This document shows positions 34,308 through 43,146 of a stretch of DNA of 64,000 nucleotides, piece by piece. Each line of letters begins with the position of its first letter. Within the stretch, counting starts at the first letter, position 1. The translations under genes were made by a program, and so were the position numbers. The stretch is taken from NCBI RefSeq assembly GCF_007713735.2, contig NZ_VMNW02000001.1:266294-330293 (forward strand). Direction: 5' to 3'. This DNA is from Amycolatopsis acidicola. Lineage in GTDB: Bacteria; Actinomycetota; Actinomycetes; Mycobacteriales; Pseudonocardiaceae. The notes under the pieces are model-generated. The model was not told the origin of the DNA. It was given only the letters and a program-made list of their open reading frames with translations, and searched no databases.

Positions 34308-35708
34308 ATGACATCCGCGATGGGCATGGCGCTGGCCAAGGTCACCATCACCACGCCGAAACGCGGGATCGACGTGGCGCTGCCGGAAAATGTCACTGTC
34401 GCCGAACTCCTGCCCTACCTGCTCCGCCATGCCGGTGACGACGCACCGGACGCCGGCGAGAGCCACGGTGGCTGGGCACTGCGGCGGCCCACCGGCGAGC
34501 AACTGGACCCCAAGCAAACACTCGGCGGTCAAGGGGTCCGCGACGGCGAAGTGCTGCACCTCGTGCCGGGGCAGGTGGAATGGCCCGAGATCGAGTACGA
34601 CGACCTGGTGGAGGCGATCGCCAGCGGTGCGCGCCGGTACGGGCGCAGCTGGGGCAAGGTCGCCACGAGGCGGTGCGGGCTCGCCGTCGGTGCCGCGGTG
34701 CTCAGCGGCAGCGCGCTTTTCGCGTTGTTCTTCCGGCCGCCGTGGCTGGTGCCCGGTCTGGTCCTGCTCGGCGCGGCGCTGGTGCTGTCGGCGCTCGGGA
34801 TCGTGATCGCCAGGACGGTGCCGGACGCGCAGGCGGGCGCGGTGTTCGCCGGTTCCGCGCTGCCGCACGCGTTCGTCGGCGGCCTGCTGCTCACCGCGCC
34901 CACGGCCGGTGGGTACGGCGCTTTCGGTGCGCCACAACTACTTCTGGCCTCGGTCGCGCTGCTGGTGTTCGGGATCGCGGGCTACCTCGGCGTGACCGTG
35001 CTGGGCCGGGTGTTCATCGCCGCGGTGATGGCCGGGCTGCTCGGTGTGATCGGCGCGCTGGTCGGCGGTCCGCTGGAGCCGGACAGCGCGGCGGCGCTCG
35101 TGCTCGTGATCGGGATCGGCCTGCTGCCGGCGTATCCGCTGCTGGCGATCCGGCTCGGCCGCCTTCCGTTGCCGCAGCTCCCGCAGCGCGCGGCGGATCT
35201 ACTCGGTGACGACCCGTCCCCGGCGGCGCCCGCTGTGTTCGCCGCGACGGCCCGCGCGGACGAGATCCTCTCCGGCCTGCTGCTCGGGGTGGCGGCCACC
35301 GCGGTGTTCGCCTCGATGTTCGTGGCCGGGCCCGGCGAGGTCGCCGAGCTGATCATGCTGACGCTGGTGGCGTTCTCGCTGCTGCTGCGCGCCCGCCTGT
35401 TCCCGGTCGCGCGGCAGCGGATCCCGTTGCTGGTGGCGGGTCTCGTGGTGGCCGCGACGCTGGCCGAGCAGTTCACCACGGGTGCGGCGGGGAACCTGGG
35501 CCCGGCGCTCGCGCTCGGTGCGGTGGCCTCGGTCGGCGCGCTCATCGCGGTGAGCGGAATGGTCTACAGCCGCAAGAACCCGACGCCGTGGTTCGGCCGG
35601 ATCGCCGACGTGGTCGACGTGCTCGCGATCCTCGCGCTGATCCCGTTCGCCGGGTACATCACCGGGTTCTTCGCGTACGTGCAGGGCCTCATGGCCTCGG
35701 TCGGCTGA
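34308..35708 (+). CDS. eccD: Type VII secretion pore subunit EccD
   Basis: The membrane channel component of ESX. 466 residues: an N-terminal ubiquitin-like (YukD) domain to about 100 (LAKVTITTPKRGIDVALPENVTVAELLPYLLRHAG...LGGQGVRDGEVLHLVPGQ), a linker helix, then eleven hydrophobic helices to the C-terminus. ATG with GGGGAG about 8 bases upstream. It is followed by eccB after 10 bases and shares a 122-bp divergent promoter region with eccC. Confidence 0.93.
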   Translation: MTSAMGMALAKVTITTPKRGIDVALPENVTVAELLPYLLRHAGDDAPDAGESHGGWALRRPTGEQLDPKQTLGGQGVRDGEVLHLVPGQVEWPEIEYDDLVEAIASGARRYGRSWGKVATRRCGLAVGAAVLSGSALFALFFRPPWLVPGLVLLGAALVLSALGIVIARTVPDAQAGAVFAGSALPHAFVGGLLLTAPTAGGYGAFGAPQLLLASVALLVFGIAGYLGVTVLGRVFIAAVMAGLLGVIGALVGGPLEPDSAAALVLVIGIGLLPAYPLLAIRLGRLPLPQLPQRAADLLGDDPSPAAPAVFAATARADEILSGLLLGVAATAVFASMFVAGPGEVAELIMLTLVAFSLLLRARLFPVARQRIPLLVAGLVVAATLAEQFTTGAAGNLGPALALGAVASVGALIAVSGMVYSRKNPTPWFGRIADVVDVLAILALIPFAGYITGFFAYVQGLMASVG

Positions 35709-35718
35709 AGGGGAGCTC

Positions 35719-37116
35719 GTGCCAACCCGTCGGGATCAACTGCAGGCCTACCAGTTCATGATGCAGCGCGTGACGTCCGCGCTGATCGTGCACGAGACGG
35801 ACCCGGAGGTCACCCCGCTGCGCCGCGGCGTCGGCGCGGTGTTCGCCGGAGTGATGATCGCGGTGCTCGTCGCCGCGGGGTTCGGGGTGTACGGCGTGTT
35901 CACCGGGGTCGGCGGCACGTCGTGGAAGTCCGACGGCGCGGTGATCATCGAGCGGGAGACCGGGGCCACCTACGTCTACCGGTCCGGCACGCTTCAACCG
36001 GCGTTGAACTACGCGAGCGCGCGGTTGCTCAGCGGCGAAAGCACGGTCACCACCTACCGGGTTTCGGGGGAGGACCTCGCCGGCCTGCCGCGCAAGGCGA
36101 CCGTAGGCATCCCCGGCGCACCGCAGTCCCTGCCCGAGTCGGACCGGCTCACCGGCACGCCGTGGACGATGTGCTCGGTGCTGAGCACGAGCTCGGCCGG
36201 CACCCAGACCACGACCACCACTTTGCTGGTGGGGCAGGACCTTTCCGGCGGCCGCGCGCTGAACGACCAGGCGCTGCTGGTGCGCGACGATCTCGACGGC
36301 ACGAACTACCTGCTGTGGAACGACCACCGGTACCGGATCACCGACGCGAACGCGACCCGCTCGCTGTTCGGCGCCGGGGTGAGCCCGGTGGCGGTGGGCT
36401 CGGCGTGGCTGAACGGGTTGCCAGCGGGGCAGGACATCGGGGCCATCGACGTGCCCGGCCGCGGCAGCCCTTCCGCGCTGTTGAGCGGGTTTTCGGTCGG
36501 CGACATCGTGTACTACCCGATCAACCAGGGCCTGCAGTACTACCTTGTGCGCACTGACGGGCTAGCGTCGTTGAGCGAGCTGCAGGTGCGGATCCTGCAG
36601 GGGCAGTATTCGGTGCAGCCCAAGCAGATCCCGGCCTCGGCCGCCAACGCCGCGCCGGTCAGCACGGCGCTGGCCCCGGCTGCGGGCGAAGCCGCACCGC
36701 CCACGCGGCCGCCCGCGCTGACCAGCTCGGACACCACCACGCTGTGCGCCCGCACCGGCGATGCCCGTACCGCGCCGGTGATCTCGGTCGGCGGGAACAA
36801 CGGCCAGCTGGCCGCCGGCATCCAGACCACGCAGCAGAGCGGGGCGGGCACGAAACTGGCCGACCGGGTGCTGGTGCCGCCGGGCGGGGTCGCCGTCGTG
36901 CGGGCGCTGCCTTCGGAAACCGCGACCGCCGGGGCGTACAACCTGGTGACCGACCTCGGCCTGCGGTACCCGGTGCCGTCGGCGAAGGCGCTGGAGGCGC
37001 TCGGCTACTCGGAGTCGCAGGCCGTGGACATGCCCGCCGCGCTGGTACAACGGATCCCGCAGGGCCCGACACTGGACTTCGCCCCCGCCGCGATGCCCGC
37101 CACGCCCCAGTCCTGA
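35719..37116 (+). CDS. eccB: Type VII secretion protein EccB
   Basis: A single-pass membrane protein whose large periplasmic domain forms the outer part of the ESX complex. 465 residues: the cytoplasmic start MPTRRDQLQAYQFMMQRVTSALIVHETDPEVTPLRRG is typical of EccB, a transmembrane helix follows (about 38-62), then an extracytoplasmic repeat domain with a Cys pair (C155 region and C near ALTSSDTTTLCA). GTG start with AAGGGGAG about 6 bases upstream. Last gene of the plus-strand ESX pair; a repeat array follows its stop. Confidence 0.93.
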   Translation: MPTRRDQLQAYQFMMQRVTSALIVHETDPEVTPLRRGVGAVFAGVMIAVLVAAGFGVYGVFTGVGGTSWKSDGAVIIERETGATYVYRSGTLQPALNYASARLLSGESTVTTYRVSGEDLAGLPRKATVGIPGAPQSLPESDRLTGTPWTMCSVLSTSSAGTQTTTTTLLVGQDLSGGRALNDQALLVRDDLDGTNYLLWNDHRYRITDANATRSLFGAGVSPVAVGSAWLNGLPAGQDIGAIDVPGRGSPSALLSGFSVGDIVYYPINQGLQYYLVRTDGLASLSELQVRILQGQYSVQPKQIPASAANAAPVSTALAPAAGEAAPPTRPPALTSSDTTTLCARTGDARTAPVISVGGNNGQLAAGIQTTQQSGAGTKLADRVLVPPGGVAVVRALPSETATAGAYNLVTDLGLRYPVPSAKALEALGYSESQAVDMPAALVQRIPQGPTLDFAPAAMPATPQS

Positions 37117-37150
37117 CTGTCCGTTGTGGATAGGCACGCGGCCTCCGCCC

Positions 37151-37297
37151 GTATTGGCCACCCGCGTCGGTGTGTTGGCCGGTGGTGTACGTGTGTTGGC
37201 TGCCCGCGTTGGTGTGTTGGCCGGTGGTGTACGTGTGTTGGCCGCCCGCGTTGGTGTGTTGGCTGGCGGGGTCTGTGCGTTGCCCGCTATCGGCGAC
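37151..37297. repeat. 21-nt tandem array, left arm
   Basis: Seven 21-nt units of the form GTGTTGGCC(N12). Units 2 and 4 (37172-37192 and 37214-37234, GTGTTGGCCGGTGGTGTACG+T) are identical, and units 3 and 5 nearly so, giving a 42-nt higher period. It lies just after eccB. Confidence 0.85.
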
Positions 37298-37314
37298 GAA
37301 CCCGCCCGCGAAGG

Positions 37315-37461
37315 GCCAACACGCTCGCGGGAGGGGCGAACACGCTCGCGGGAGGGGCCAACGCGCCCGCGTGGGGCGCCAACACGTCTGCATGGGGCGC
37401 CAACACACCTGCGGGAGGCGCCAACACGCTCGCGGGAGGCGCCAACACGCGCGCGGGAGGG
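37315..37461. repeat. 21-nt tandem array, right arm (inverted)
   Basis: Seven 21-nt units beginning GCCAACACG, the reverse complement of the left-arm GTGTTGGC core, at 37315, 37336, 37357, 37378, 37399, 37420 and 37441, with an eighth partial unit. Read in one frame each unit gives ANTLAGG-like heptapeptides, but no start or Shine-Dalgarno exists. The two arms together are bounded by the direct repeat GTCCGTTGTGGA (37119-37130 and 37473-37484). Confidence 0.85.
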
Positions 37462-37487
37462 GCCAACACGCCGTCCGTTGTGGACTG

Positions 37488-39167
37488 TCAGTCCTTGATG
37501 GCGTCCAGGAGGTCGTCGAGGACGAGGGTGCGGAGGTCTTCGCGGCCGGGGCGCCTGCCGAGCAGCCGCAGCCGCGAGGACTGCGACTTCCGCATCCGCT
37601 CCAGTAGCTTGCGGGCCTCGCGCGCGTTGCCGAAGTTCGCGTCCCGGTCGACCTGCGTGAACCACTCCAGCAGCGCCAGGTCCAGGTTCTCGCCGAGCTG
37701 GTAGTCGTCGCCCCGAGCCATCCGGACGCTGATCTGCACCAGCTCCTCGGGCGAGTAGTTCTCGAACTCCAGCGTCTTGGCGAACCGGGACGCCAGACCG
37801 GGGTTGGCGTCCATGAAGTCCAGCATTTCCTTGGTGTAGCCCGCGACGATCACGGCGACCTCGTCGCGGTGGTCCTCCATCAGCTTCACCAGCGTGTCGA
37901 TGGCTTCCTGGCCGAAGTCCGAGCTGCCGCTACCGGTGGAACGGGACAGCGTGTACGCCTCGTCGATGAACAGCACGCCACCGCGCGCCTCGTCGAACGC
38001 CGACGCGGCCTTCTCCGCCGTGTGGCCGATGTACTGCCCGACGAGATCACGCCGCGAGACCTCCTTGAACCGGCCGTTCGGCAGGATGCCCAGCGCCTGC
38101 AGCAGCTGCCCGTAGATGCGCGCGACCGTCGTCTTGCCGGTACCGGGCGCGCCGGCGAAAACGAGGTGATTGCTCGCCGCGCCAACGGAAAGCCCCTCGC
38201 CGCGGCGCCACTCGTTGACCTGGATCTCGTCGATCAGCGCCCGGACTTCGTCCTTGACCCCGGCCAGCCCGATCATCCCGTCCAGCTCGCCGAGCAGCCG
38301 TTCCACCGTCTCGAGGTCCTGGTGGTTGCGCGTGCTCTCGACCGCGCCGACGAGCGGCTTTCCCTTACCGGACACGGGTTCCCGCACCTCCGCTGTCGCA
38401 CCTTCGGCGAGCAGCACGCCAGGGGCGGCGGTGTTCTCCACGCGGCATTCGTCGACCAGCCCACCGCAGCCGCGTCCGATCGTGACGCCGTTGCCCTGCG
38501 TGTCGTGCACCCAGCACGAGCTGAGCGTGGGCGAAGTCTGGTCCGCCACGGCGATCCCGGCGTCGCCGGTCTGCGAGATGTCGCAGCGCTCCACCGCGGA
38601 ATTCCCGGCCTGGTACATGTAGACGCCGCGGAAACCGCAGCGGGCGATCGTCGTGTTGCGCACGGTCACCTGCGCGCCGAGGCGCAGGATCACCCCGTCG
38701 TCGGCGATGTCCTTGACCTCACAGCGATCCATCAGCCCGTCGGAGTCCTCGATCACCACGCCGTACTGCGCGCCGTTGATCTTCACGTTGTGCAGTTCGA
38801 CGTTCGCGCCGTCGGAAACGCTGATGGCGGCGGCGAAACCGGCCTCCGCCGCGCAGTCGCTGACTTTCACCCGGCCCCCGCTGACGCGCACGGCGGAGTT
38901 CTCCGTCGAGCGCACGGCCAGCCCGATGAGCTCGACGTGTGCCTGCACGAGCGAGATCGTCGGCTGTTCGGGGAACGGGGAACTCAGCGTCACCGTTCCG
39001 GCTTCCCGCGCGCTGATCGCCAGCTTCCGCCGCTGGATGACCAGTGGCTCCTCGTAGTCGCCGGGCGCCAGCGAGATCACCGCACCCTCGTCCGCGAGTT
39101 CCAGAGCGTCCCGGATGGACGGAAGCGCGCCGCGTTGCCCGGGCGCCACCAGCAGAGTGCGTGCCAT
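37488..39167 (-). CDS. EccA/CbbX-like AAA ATPase with beta-helix N-terminus
   Basis: A 559-residue protein. Residues 1-260 are right-handed parallel beta-helix (PbH1) repeats ([13 protein letters not shown]...[28 protein letters not shown]...), the pectate-lyase-like fold. Residues 290-559 are a CbbX/EccA-type AAA+ domain: [14 protein letters not shown], Walker [13 protein letters not shown], the pore-loop-like [10 protein letters not shown], Walker [13 protein letters not shown] and sensor [14 protein letters not shown]. EccA proteins normally carry TPRs in front of this AAA domain. The position beside the ESX core suggests an EccA-like role in substrate handling, with the beta-helix as the partner-binding part. 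Start ATG at 39167. Confidence 0.85.
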   Translation of the reverse strand: MARTLLVAPGQRGALPSIRDALELADEGAVISLAPGDYEEPLVIQRRKLAISAREAGTVTLSSPFPEQPTISLVQAHVELIGLAVRSTENSAVRVSGGRVKVSDCAAEAGFAAAISVSDGANVELHNVKINGAQYGVVIEDSDGLMDRCEVKDIADDGVILRLGAQVTVRNTTIARCGFRGVYMYQAGNSAVERCDISQTGDAGIAVADQTSPTLSSCWVHDTQGNGVTIGRGCGGLVDECRVENTAAPGVLLAEGATAEVREPVSGKGKPLVGAVESTRNHQDLETVERLLGELDGMIGLAGVKDEVRALIDEIQVNEWRRGEGLSVGAASNHLVFAGAPGTGKTTVARIYGQLLQALGILPNGRFKEVSRRDLVGQYIGHTAEKAASAFDEARGGVLFIDEAYTLSRSTGSGSSDFGQEAIDTLVKLMEDHRDEVAVIVAGYTKEMLDFMDANPGLASRFAKTLEFENYSPEELVQISVRMARGDDYQLGENLDLALLEWFTQVDRDANFGNAREARKLLERMRKSQSSRLRLLGRRPGREDLRTLVLDDLLDAIKD

Positions 39168-39203
39168 ACCTCCATTTAAGCCCCATCAGGCTAGTGTTCG
39201 GAC

Positions 39204-40070
39204 ATGCAACCGGGATGGCAGCCAGCGAACGAACTCGAGCGCGGACTCCTCGCCGCCACCGAAGGGGAGGACGGGCGCGAGTACGCCCGGCTGGTTTCGA
39301 CCGCCCCCTTGTACGTCCCCGAACTCCCGCCGCGGGGCAGCGAGGACTGGCGTGTGCTGGCCGAGCAGATCCCGGCGGAGGAGGAGTGGTTCGTCCTCGC
39401 GTACACGTCGCCCGAGGCGCTGGCGGCCGGGCTCGGCCGATTCGCCCGTGGGCACGTGGCCATGAGTTTTTCCGCGCTGCGTGACCGTTTTCCGGGCGCG
39501 GAACGGCTTTTGTTCCTGGACCCCGGGCTGCCGATCGGCGCCACGCTGCCGCTGGCGCAGGTGGTGGACATCGCCGAGGGCAAGCAGCCGCTGCTGTCCG
39601 ACGAGGAAATGGGCGAGATGCAGCGCGAGGCGGTGCACGAGAAGGTCCGGGAGATCTGTCTCGACGCGCTGGGCCCCCCTGACTGGGCCCCGGGTTCGGA
39701 GTTGGAGAACGAACTCGTGCGCGCCTCGGGGGAGCAAAACGGGCAGGCGTTCCTGGCGGCGTTGATGGACGCGGAGCTGCTCGTGCTCACCACGAGGCCG
39801 GACGCGGATCCGCTCGGCGAAGGGTTCCCGTGGCACGTGCTCGGCCCGCCCGGGCTCCCGGTGATCGTCGCGGCGACCGCCCCTGAGCTGCTGAAGAGCG
39901 CCGACTCACACGTGGTGCGGATGCCGTTCGTGCTGCTGCTCGCGAACTGGCCGGGCGAGGAGTTCGTGCTGGCGGTCAACCCCGGCACCCGGACGGAGCT
40001 GATCCTGCCCGGCGACATCGTGCTGGAGCTGATGTCGGACGTCGCCGAGGTGATCGCCGGAGACGGCTGA
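39204..40070 (+). CDS. SseB-like protein
   Basis: A 288-residue soluble protein with two related halves. The first (NELERGLLAATEGEDGREYARLVSTAPLYVPELP...WFVLAYTSPEALAAG) and second (LENELVRASGEQNGQAFLAALMDAELLVLTTRPD...FVLAVNPGTRTELILPGDIV) both follow the SseB N-terminal domain layout. SseB-type proteins occur beside ESX loci in actinobacteria, but their role is not settled. It is divergent from the AAA gene with 36 bp between starts. Confidence 0.8.
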   Translation: MQPGWQPANELERGLLAATEGEDGREYARLVSTAPLYVPELPPRGSEDWRVLAEQIPAEEEWFVLAYTSPEALAAGLGRFARGHVAMSFSALRDRFPGAERLLFLDPGLPIGATLPLAQVVDIAEGKQPLLSDEEMGEMQREAVHEKVREICLDALGPPDWAPGSELENELVRASGEQNGQAFLAALMDAELLVLTTRPDADPLGEGFPWHVLGPPGLPVIVAATAPELLKSADSHVVRMPFVLLLANWPGEEFVLAVNPGTRTELILPGDIVLELMSDVAEVIAGDG

Positions 40071-40186
40071 CCGGCGTTTTACCGCGACGTAAATTCTCCA
40101 CCCCTATTGGTTTGCGATCGTTGCCTTTGCCTGGCACAGTCGGAAATCCTTGACCCAGGCCCGTTGGCGACCGGAAGGGCTCGCGA

Positions 40187-42973
40187 GTGCACTATCACCT
40201 ACTGGGGCCGGTCGAGTTGTCCGGGCCGAGTGGGCCGGTGCGCCTCGGCGGGCCGAAGCAGCGCTCCGTGCTGGCGGCGCTGCTGCTCGACGCGAACAGG
40301 GTGGTGCCGGACGAGCGGCTGATCTCGCTGGTCTGGGGCAGCGATCCGCCGGCGAGCGTGCGCGGGCAGGTGCAGGTCTACGTGTCCGAGCTGCGCAAGC
40401 TCATCGGCCGCAACGTGATCATCCGCCAGTCGCCGGGCTACCTGATCGAAGTCGCCCCGGGCGAGCTGGACGTGCACGCCTTCGACGAAGCGGTCGCCTC
40501 CGCCCGCGCGGATCTCGCGGCGGGCCTCGCCGACTCGGCGGCCGATCGATTCCGCGCCGCGCTCGCGCTGTGGCGTGGCCCGGCGCTCGGCGGGGTCACC
40601 GAAGCGCTGGCCGCCAGGGAGAGCGCCGGGTTGCACGAGCGGCAGCTCGCCGCGCTGGAGGACTACTTCGACGCACTGCTCACTTCCGGTCAGCACGTCG
40701 CGGCCGTGCGTGAGCTTTTGCAGGCGGCGGAGGAGAACCCGTTCCGCGAACGCCTCCAGGCGCAGTTGATGTTGGCGCTGCACCGATCCGGCCGCACTTC
40801 CGAAGCGCTCGACGTGTATGGCGTGACGCGAGCGCGGCTGGTGTCGGAGCTGGGGGTGGAGCCGGGAAGGCTGCTGCGGGACATCCAGTTGCAGCTGCTG
40901 CGCGCGGACGACAGGAGCCAGCCCGCCGCCCCGGAAGTCGTCACGACGGTGCCGCGCCAGCTGCCCGCGGACATGCCGCAGTTCGCCGGCCGGGCCAAGG
41001 ATCTCGCGCTGCTGAACGGATTGCTGGCCGACGGGAACCCGCGGACGGCCACCACGGTCATGGTGTCGGGCGGCGCGGGTGTCGGCAAGACGACGTTCGC
41101 GGTGCATTGGGCGCATCAGGTCCGTGACAGGTTCCCCGATGGACAGCTGTACGTGAACCTGCGCGCCTTCGATTCCAGCGGCGCCATGGTCACGCCGGAG
41201 GAAGCGGTGCGCGGCTTCCTCGACGCGCTCGACGTGTCCGCCCAAGTGCGCACGGCAGGACCGGCGGCACAGTTCGAGCTGTACCGGAGTCTGTTGGCGG
41301 ACAAGCGAATGCTGATCGTGCTCGACAACGCGGGCAGCGCCGCGCAGGTGCTCCCGCTGCTGCCGCACGCGCCCGGCTGCATGACCATCGTGACGAGCCG
41401 GAACCATTTGACGGGCCTCGTCTCGGACGGCGGCGCCTACCCGGTGAACCTGGATCTCCTGCCGCCGGAGGAAGTCGGCGACCTGCTCGCCCGCCGGCTC
41501 GGCAGGTGTCGCGTCGAGGCCGAACCCCAAGCGGTCCAAGAAATCAGCGAACTGTGCGCGCGCCTCCCGCTCGCGCTGGCGATCGTGGCCGCCCGCGCGG
41601 CGACGAACCCGGGCTTCTCGATGGCCGCGCTCGCGGACGAGCTGCGCGCCGCGCGCGGTGGCCTGGATGCTTTCGACGGCGGAGATCCGAAAACGGACGT
41701 GCGCGCGGTTTTCTCCTGGTCGTACCAGGCGGTCAGCCCGGAGGCGGCGCGGCTGTTCCGCCTGCTCGGCCTGCACCCCGGCCCGCACGTGAGCACCCCG
41801 GCGGCCGCGAGCCTGCTCGGCGTGCCGACCCGCGAGGTGCACGCGCCACTGGCCGAGCTGACCAGGGCGAACCTGCTCGTGGAGCGCAGCCCCGGCCGGT
41901 ACACCTTCCACGATCTGCTGCGCAGTTACGCCATCGAGCTGACCCAGGCGTACGACGCCGAGCCGGAGCGGTACGACGCCACCCGCCGGATGCTCGACCA
42001 CTACCTGCAGACGGCGCACACCGCGGCGAGGGTGCTCAGCCCGCAGCGCGAGCCGATCGTGCTCGAACCGGCGTGGCCGGGCGTGCATTCCGAGCCGATG
42101 ACGGACGAGCAGGCAGGAGTTTGGTTCGCGGCCGAGTACCCGGTGCTGCTCGCGCTCGTCTCGCACGCGGTGGAGCAGGGCTTCGACGCGCACGCCTGGC
42201 AGCTGGCCTGCGCGCTCACCAACACGTTCCACCACCAGGGCGGCCACTGGCTCGGCGAGCTGAGCACGTACCAGGCGGCGCTGCACGGCGCGCTGCGCCA
42301 GGGCGATCCCACCGGCGAAGCGCACAGCCATCGCGGGCTCGCGGTGTACTACCTGGCGGTGGACCGCACCGAAGACGCGCTGGCCCAGCTGACCCGCGCG
42401 CTGGACCTGTTCGTGCAGCTCGGGGACAGGGTGTACCGCGGCGACGTGCACCAGATCATCGGCTGGATCCACGACCGGGAGAACCGTCCCGAGCAGTGCC
42501 TGCACCACATGCTGAGCGCGCTCGAACTGTTCCGCAGCACCGGGCACAGGCTGGGCGAGGCGAGCGCGCTGAACAACGCCGGCTGGACGTACGCACGCCT
42601 CGGGCGGTACGAGCAGGCGATCGAACACTGCGAGTTGTCGCTCACGATCGCGGAGACGCTCGACTACGTCATCGGGCAGGCGATGACCTGGGACAGCCTC
42701 GGGTTCGCGCACCACGAACTGGGGCGGTACGAGCGAGCCGTCGAGTGCTACCAAAAGGCGATCAGTCGTTACCGCCGGGTACGCAGCCGGTTCTACGAGG
42801 CCCGCACGCTCGGCAGGCTCGCGGAAACCCAGCTGGCGATGGAAGATGCCACGACGGCGCGGCGCACGTGGCGGGAAGCGTTGCGGATACTGGAAGATCT
42901 GCGCGCCCCCGGCGCGCGGGAGATCCGCGACCGGCTGGAGACTGCCGGAGAACCGGTTCGTCCGGTAGGCTGA
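40187..42973 (+). CDS. AfsR/SARP-type STAND regulator with TPRs
   Basis: A 928-residue multidomain regulator. An OmpR-like winged helix (1-90) and a bacterial transcriptional activation domain (about 95-240) make the SARP part. An NB-ARC ATPase follows, with P-loop GGAGVGKTT (295-303) and LIVLDNAGSA as Walker B. After a helical linker come tetratricopeptide repeats (about 680-920). Such proteins switch on target promoters when an effector is sensed through the TPR/NB-ARC part. GTG start. The 173-bp gap to the next regulator holds three SARP-type heptamers (43045-43073) that this protein or its neighbour could bind. Confidence 0.9.
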   Translation: MHYHLLGPVELSGPSGPVRLGGPKQRSVLAALLLDANRVVPDERLISLVWGSDPPASVRGQVQVYVSELRKLIGRNVIIRQSPGYLIEVAPGELDVHAFDEAVASARADLAAGLADSAADRFRAALALWRGPALGGVTEALAARESAGLHERQLAALEDYFDALLTSGQHVAAVRELLQAAEENPFRERLQAQLMLALHRSGRTSEALDVYGVTRARLVSELGVEPGRLLRDIQLQLLRADDRSQPAAPEVVTTVPRQLPADMPQFAGRAKDLALLNGLLADGNPRTATTVMVSGGAGVGKTTFAVHWAHQVRDRFPDGQLYVNLRAFDSSGAMVTPEEAVRGFLDALDVSAQVRTAGPAAQFELYRSLLADKRMLIVLDNAGSAAQVLPLLPHAPGCMTIVTSRNHLTGLVSDGGAYPVNLDLLPPEEVGDLLARRLGRCRVEAEPQAVQEISELCARLPLALAIVAARAATNPGFSMAALADELRAARGGLDAFDGGDPKTDVRAVFSWSYQAVSPEAARLFRLLGLHPGPHVSTPAAASLLGVPTREVHAPLAELTRANLLVERSPGRYTFHDLLRSYAIELTQAYDAEPERYDATRRMLDHYLQTAHTAARVLSPQREPIVLEPAWPGVHSEPMTDEQAGVWFAAEYPVLLALVSHAVEQGFDAHAWQLACALTNTFHHQGGHWLGELSTYQAALHGALRQGDPTGEAHSHRGLAVYYLAVDRTEDALAQLTRALDLFVQLGDRVYRGDVHQIIGWIHDRENRPEQCLHHMLSALELFRSTGHRLGEASALNNAGWTYARLGRYEQAIEHCELSLTIAETLDYVIGQAMTWDSLGFAHHELGRYERAVECYQKAISRYRRVRSRFYEARTLGRLAETQLAMEDATTARRTWREALRILEDLRAPGAREIRDRLETAGEPVRPVG

Positions 42974-43044
42974 CATCACGTTCCGCGCTCGATCGTGAGC
43001 GTCGCGTGTGGACGTTCCACGCTTCGGCTCGCGTCGCGAAGCCC

Positions 43045-43073
43045 TCGAAGCGCTTTCGAAGTGTTTTCGAAGT
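43045..43073 (+). promoter_or_regulatory. SARP-type direct-repeat operator
   Basis: Three heptamers, TCGAAGC (43045), TCGAAGT (43056) and TCGAAGT (43067), repeat with an exact 11-bp period and 4-bp spacers, the known geometry of SARP binding sites. A CAGCAT -10-like hexamer begins at 43083, 9 bp after the last heptamer; established SARP promoters place the -10 about 8 bp downstream. It sits 74 bp before the 43147 start. Confidence 0.75.
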
Positions 43074-43146
43074 TCGTGCTGACAGCATGGTTTGCCTGGG
43101 GACTACCAAGCTCGAATTTCGGTTGTCACTGAGAAGGTGATTGGTT

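Noticed and set aside
34186..34314. 43-residue N-terminal extension of EccC
   Set aside because: The EccC family starts at the GTIVVKRP motif and a GGGAGGGG site precedes the TTG at 34185; the extension lies in the eccC/eccD promoter region.
37151..37461. CRISPR array
   Set aside because: Units are contiguous 21-nt tandem repeats with no unique spacers, the two arms are inverted, and no cas genes are near.
37126..37704. Protein made of ANTLAGG heptapeptide repeats
   Set aside because: The frame crosses both arrays and the antisense of the AAA gene, with no Shine-Dalgarno; the heptapeptide is a by-product of a 21-nt DNA period.
40199..42979. Minus-strand open frame of 926 codons opposite the first AfsR-type gene
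   Set aside because: Antisense shadow; composition is non-protein-like and the plus strand encodes clear SARP, NB-ARC and TPR domains.
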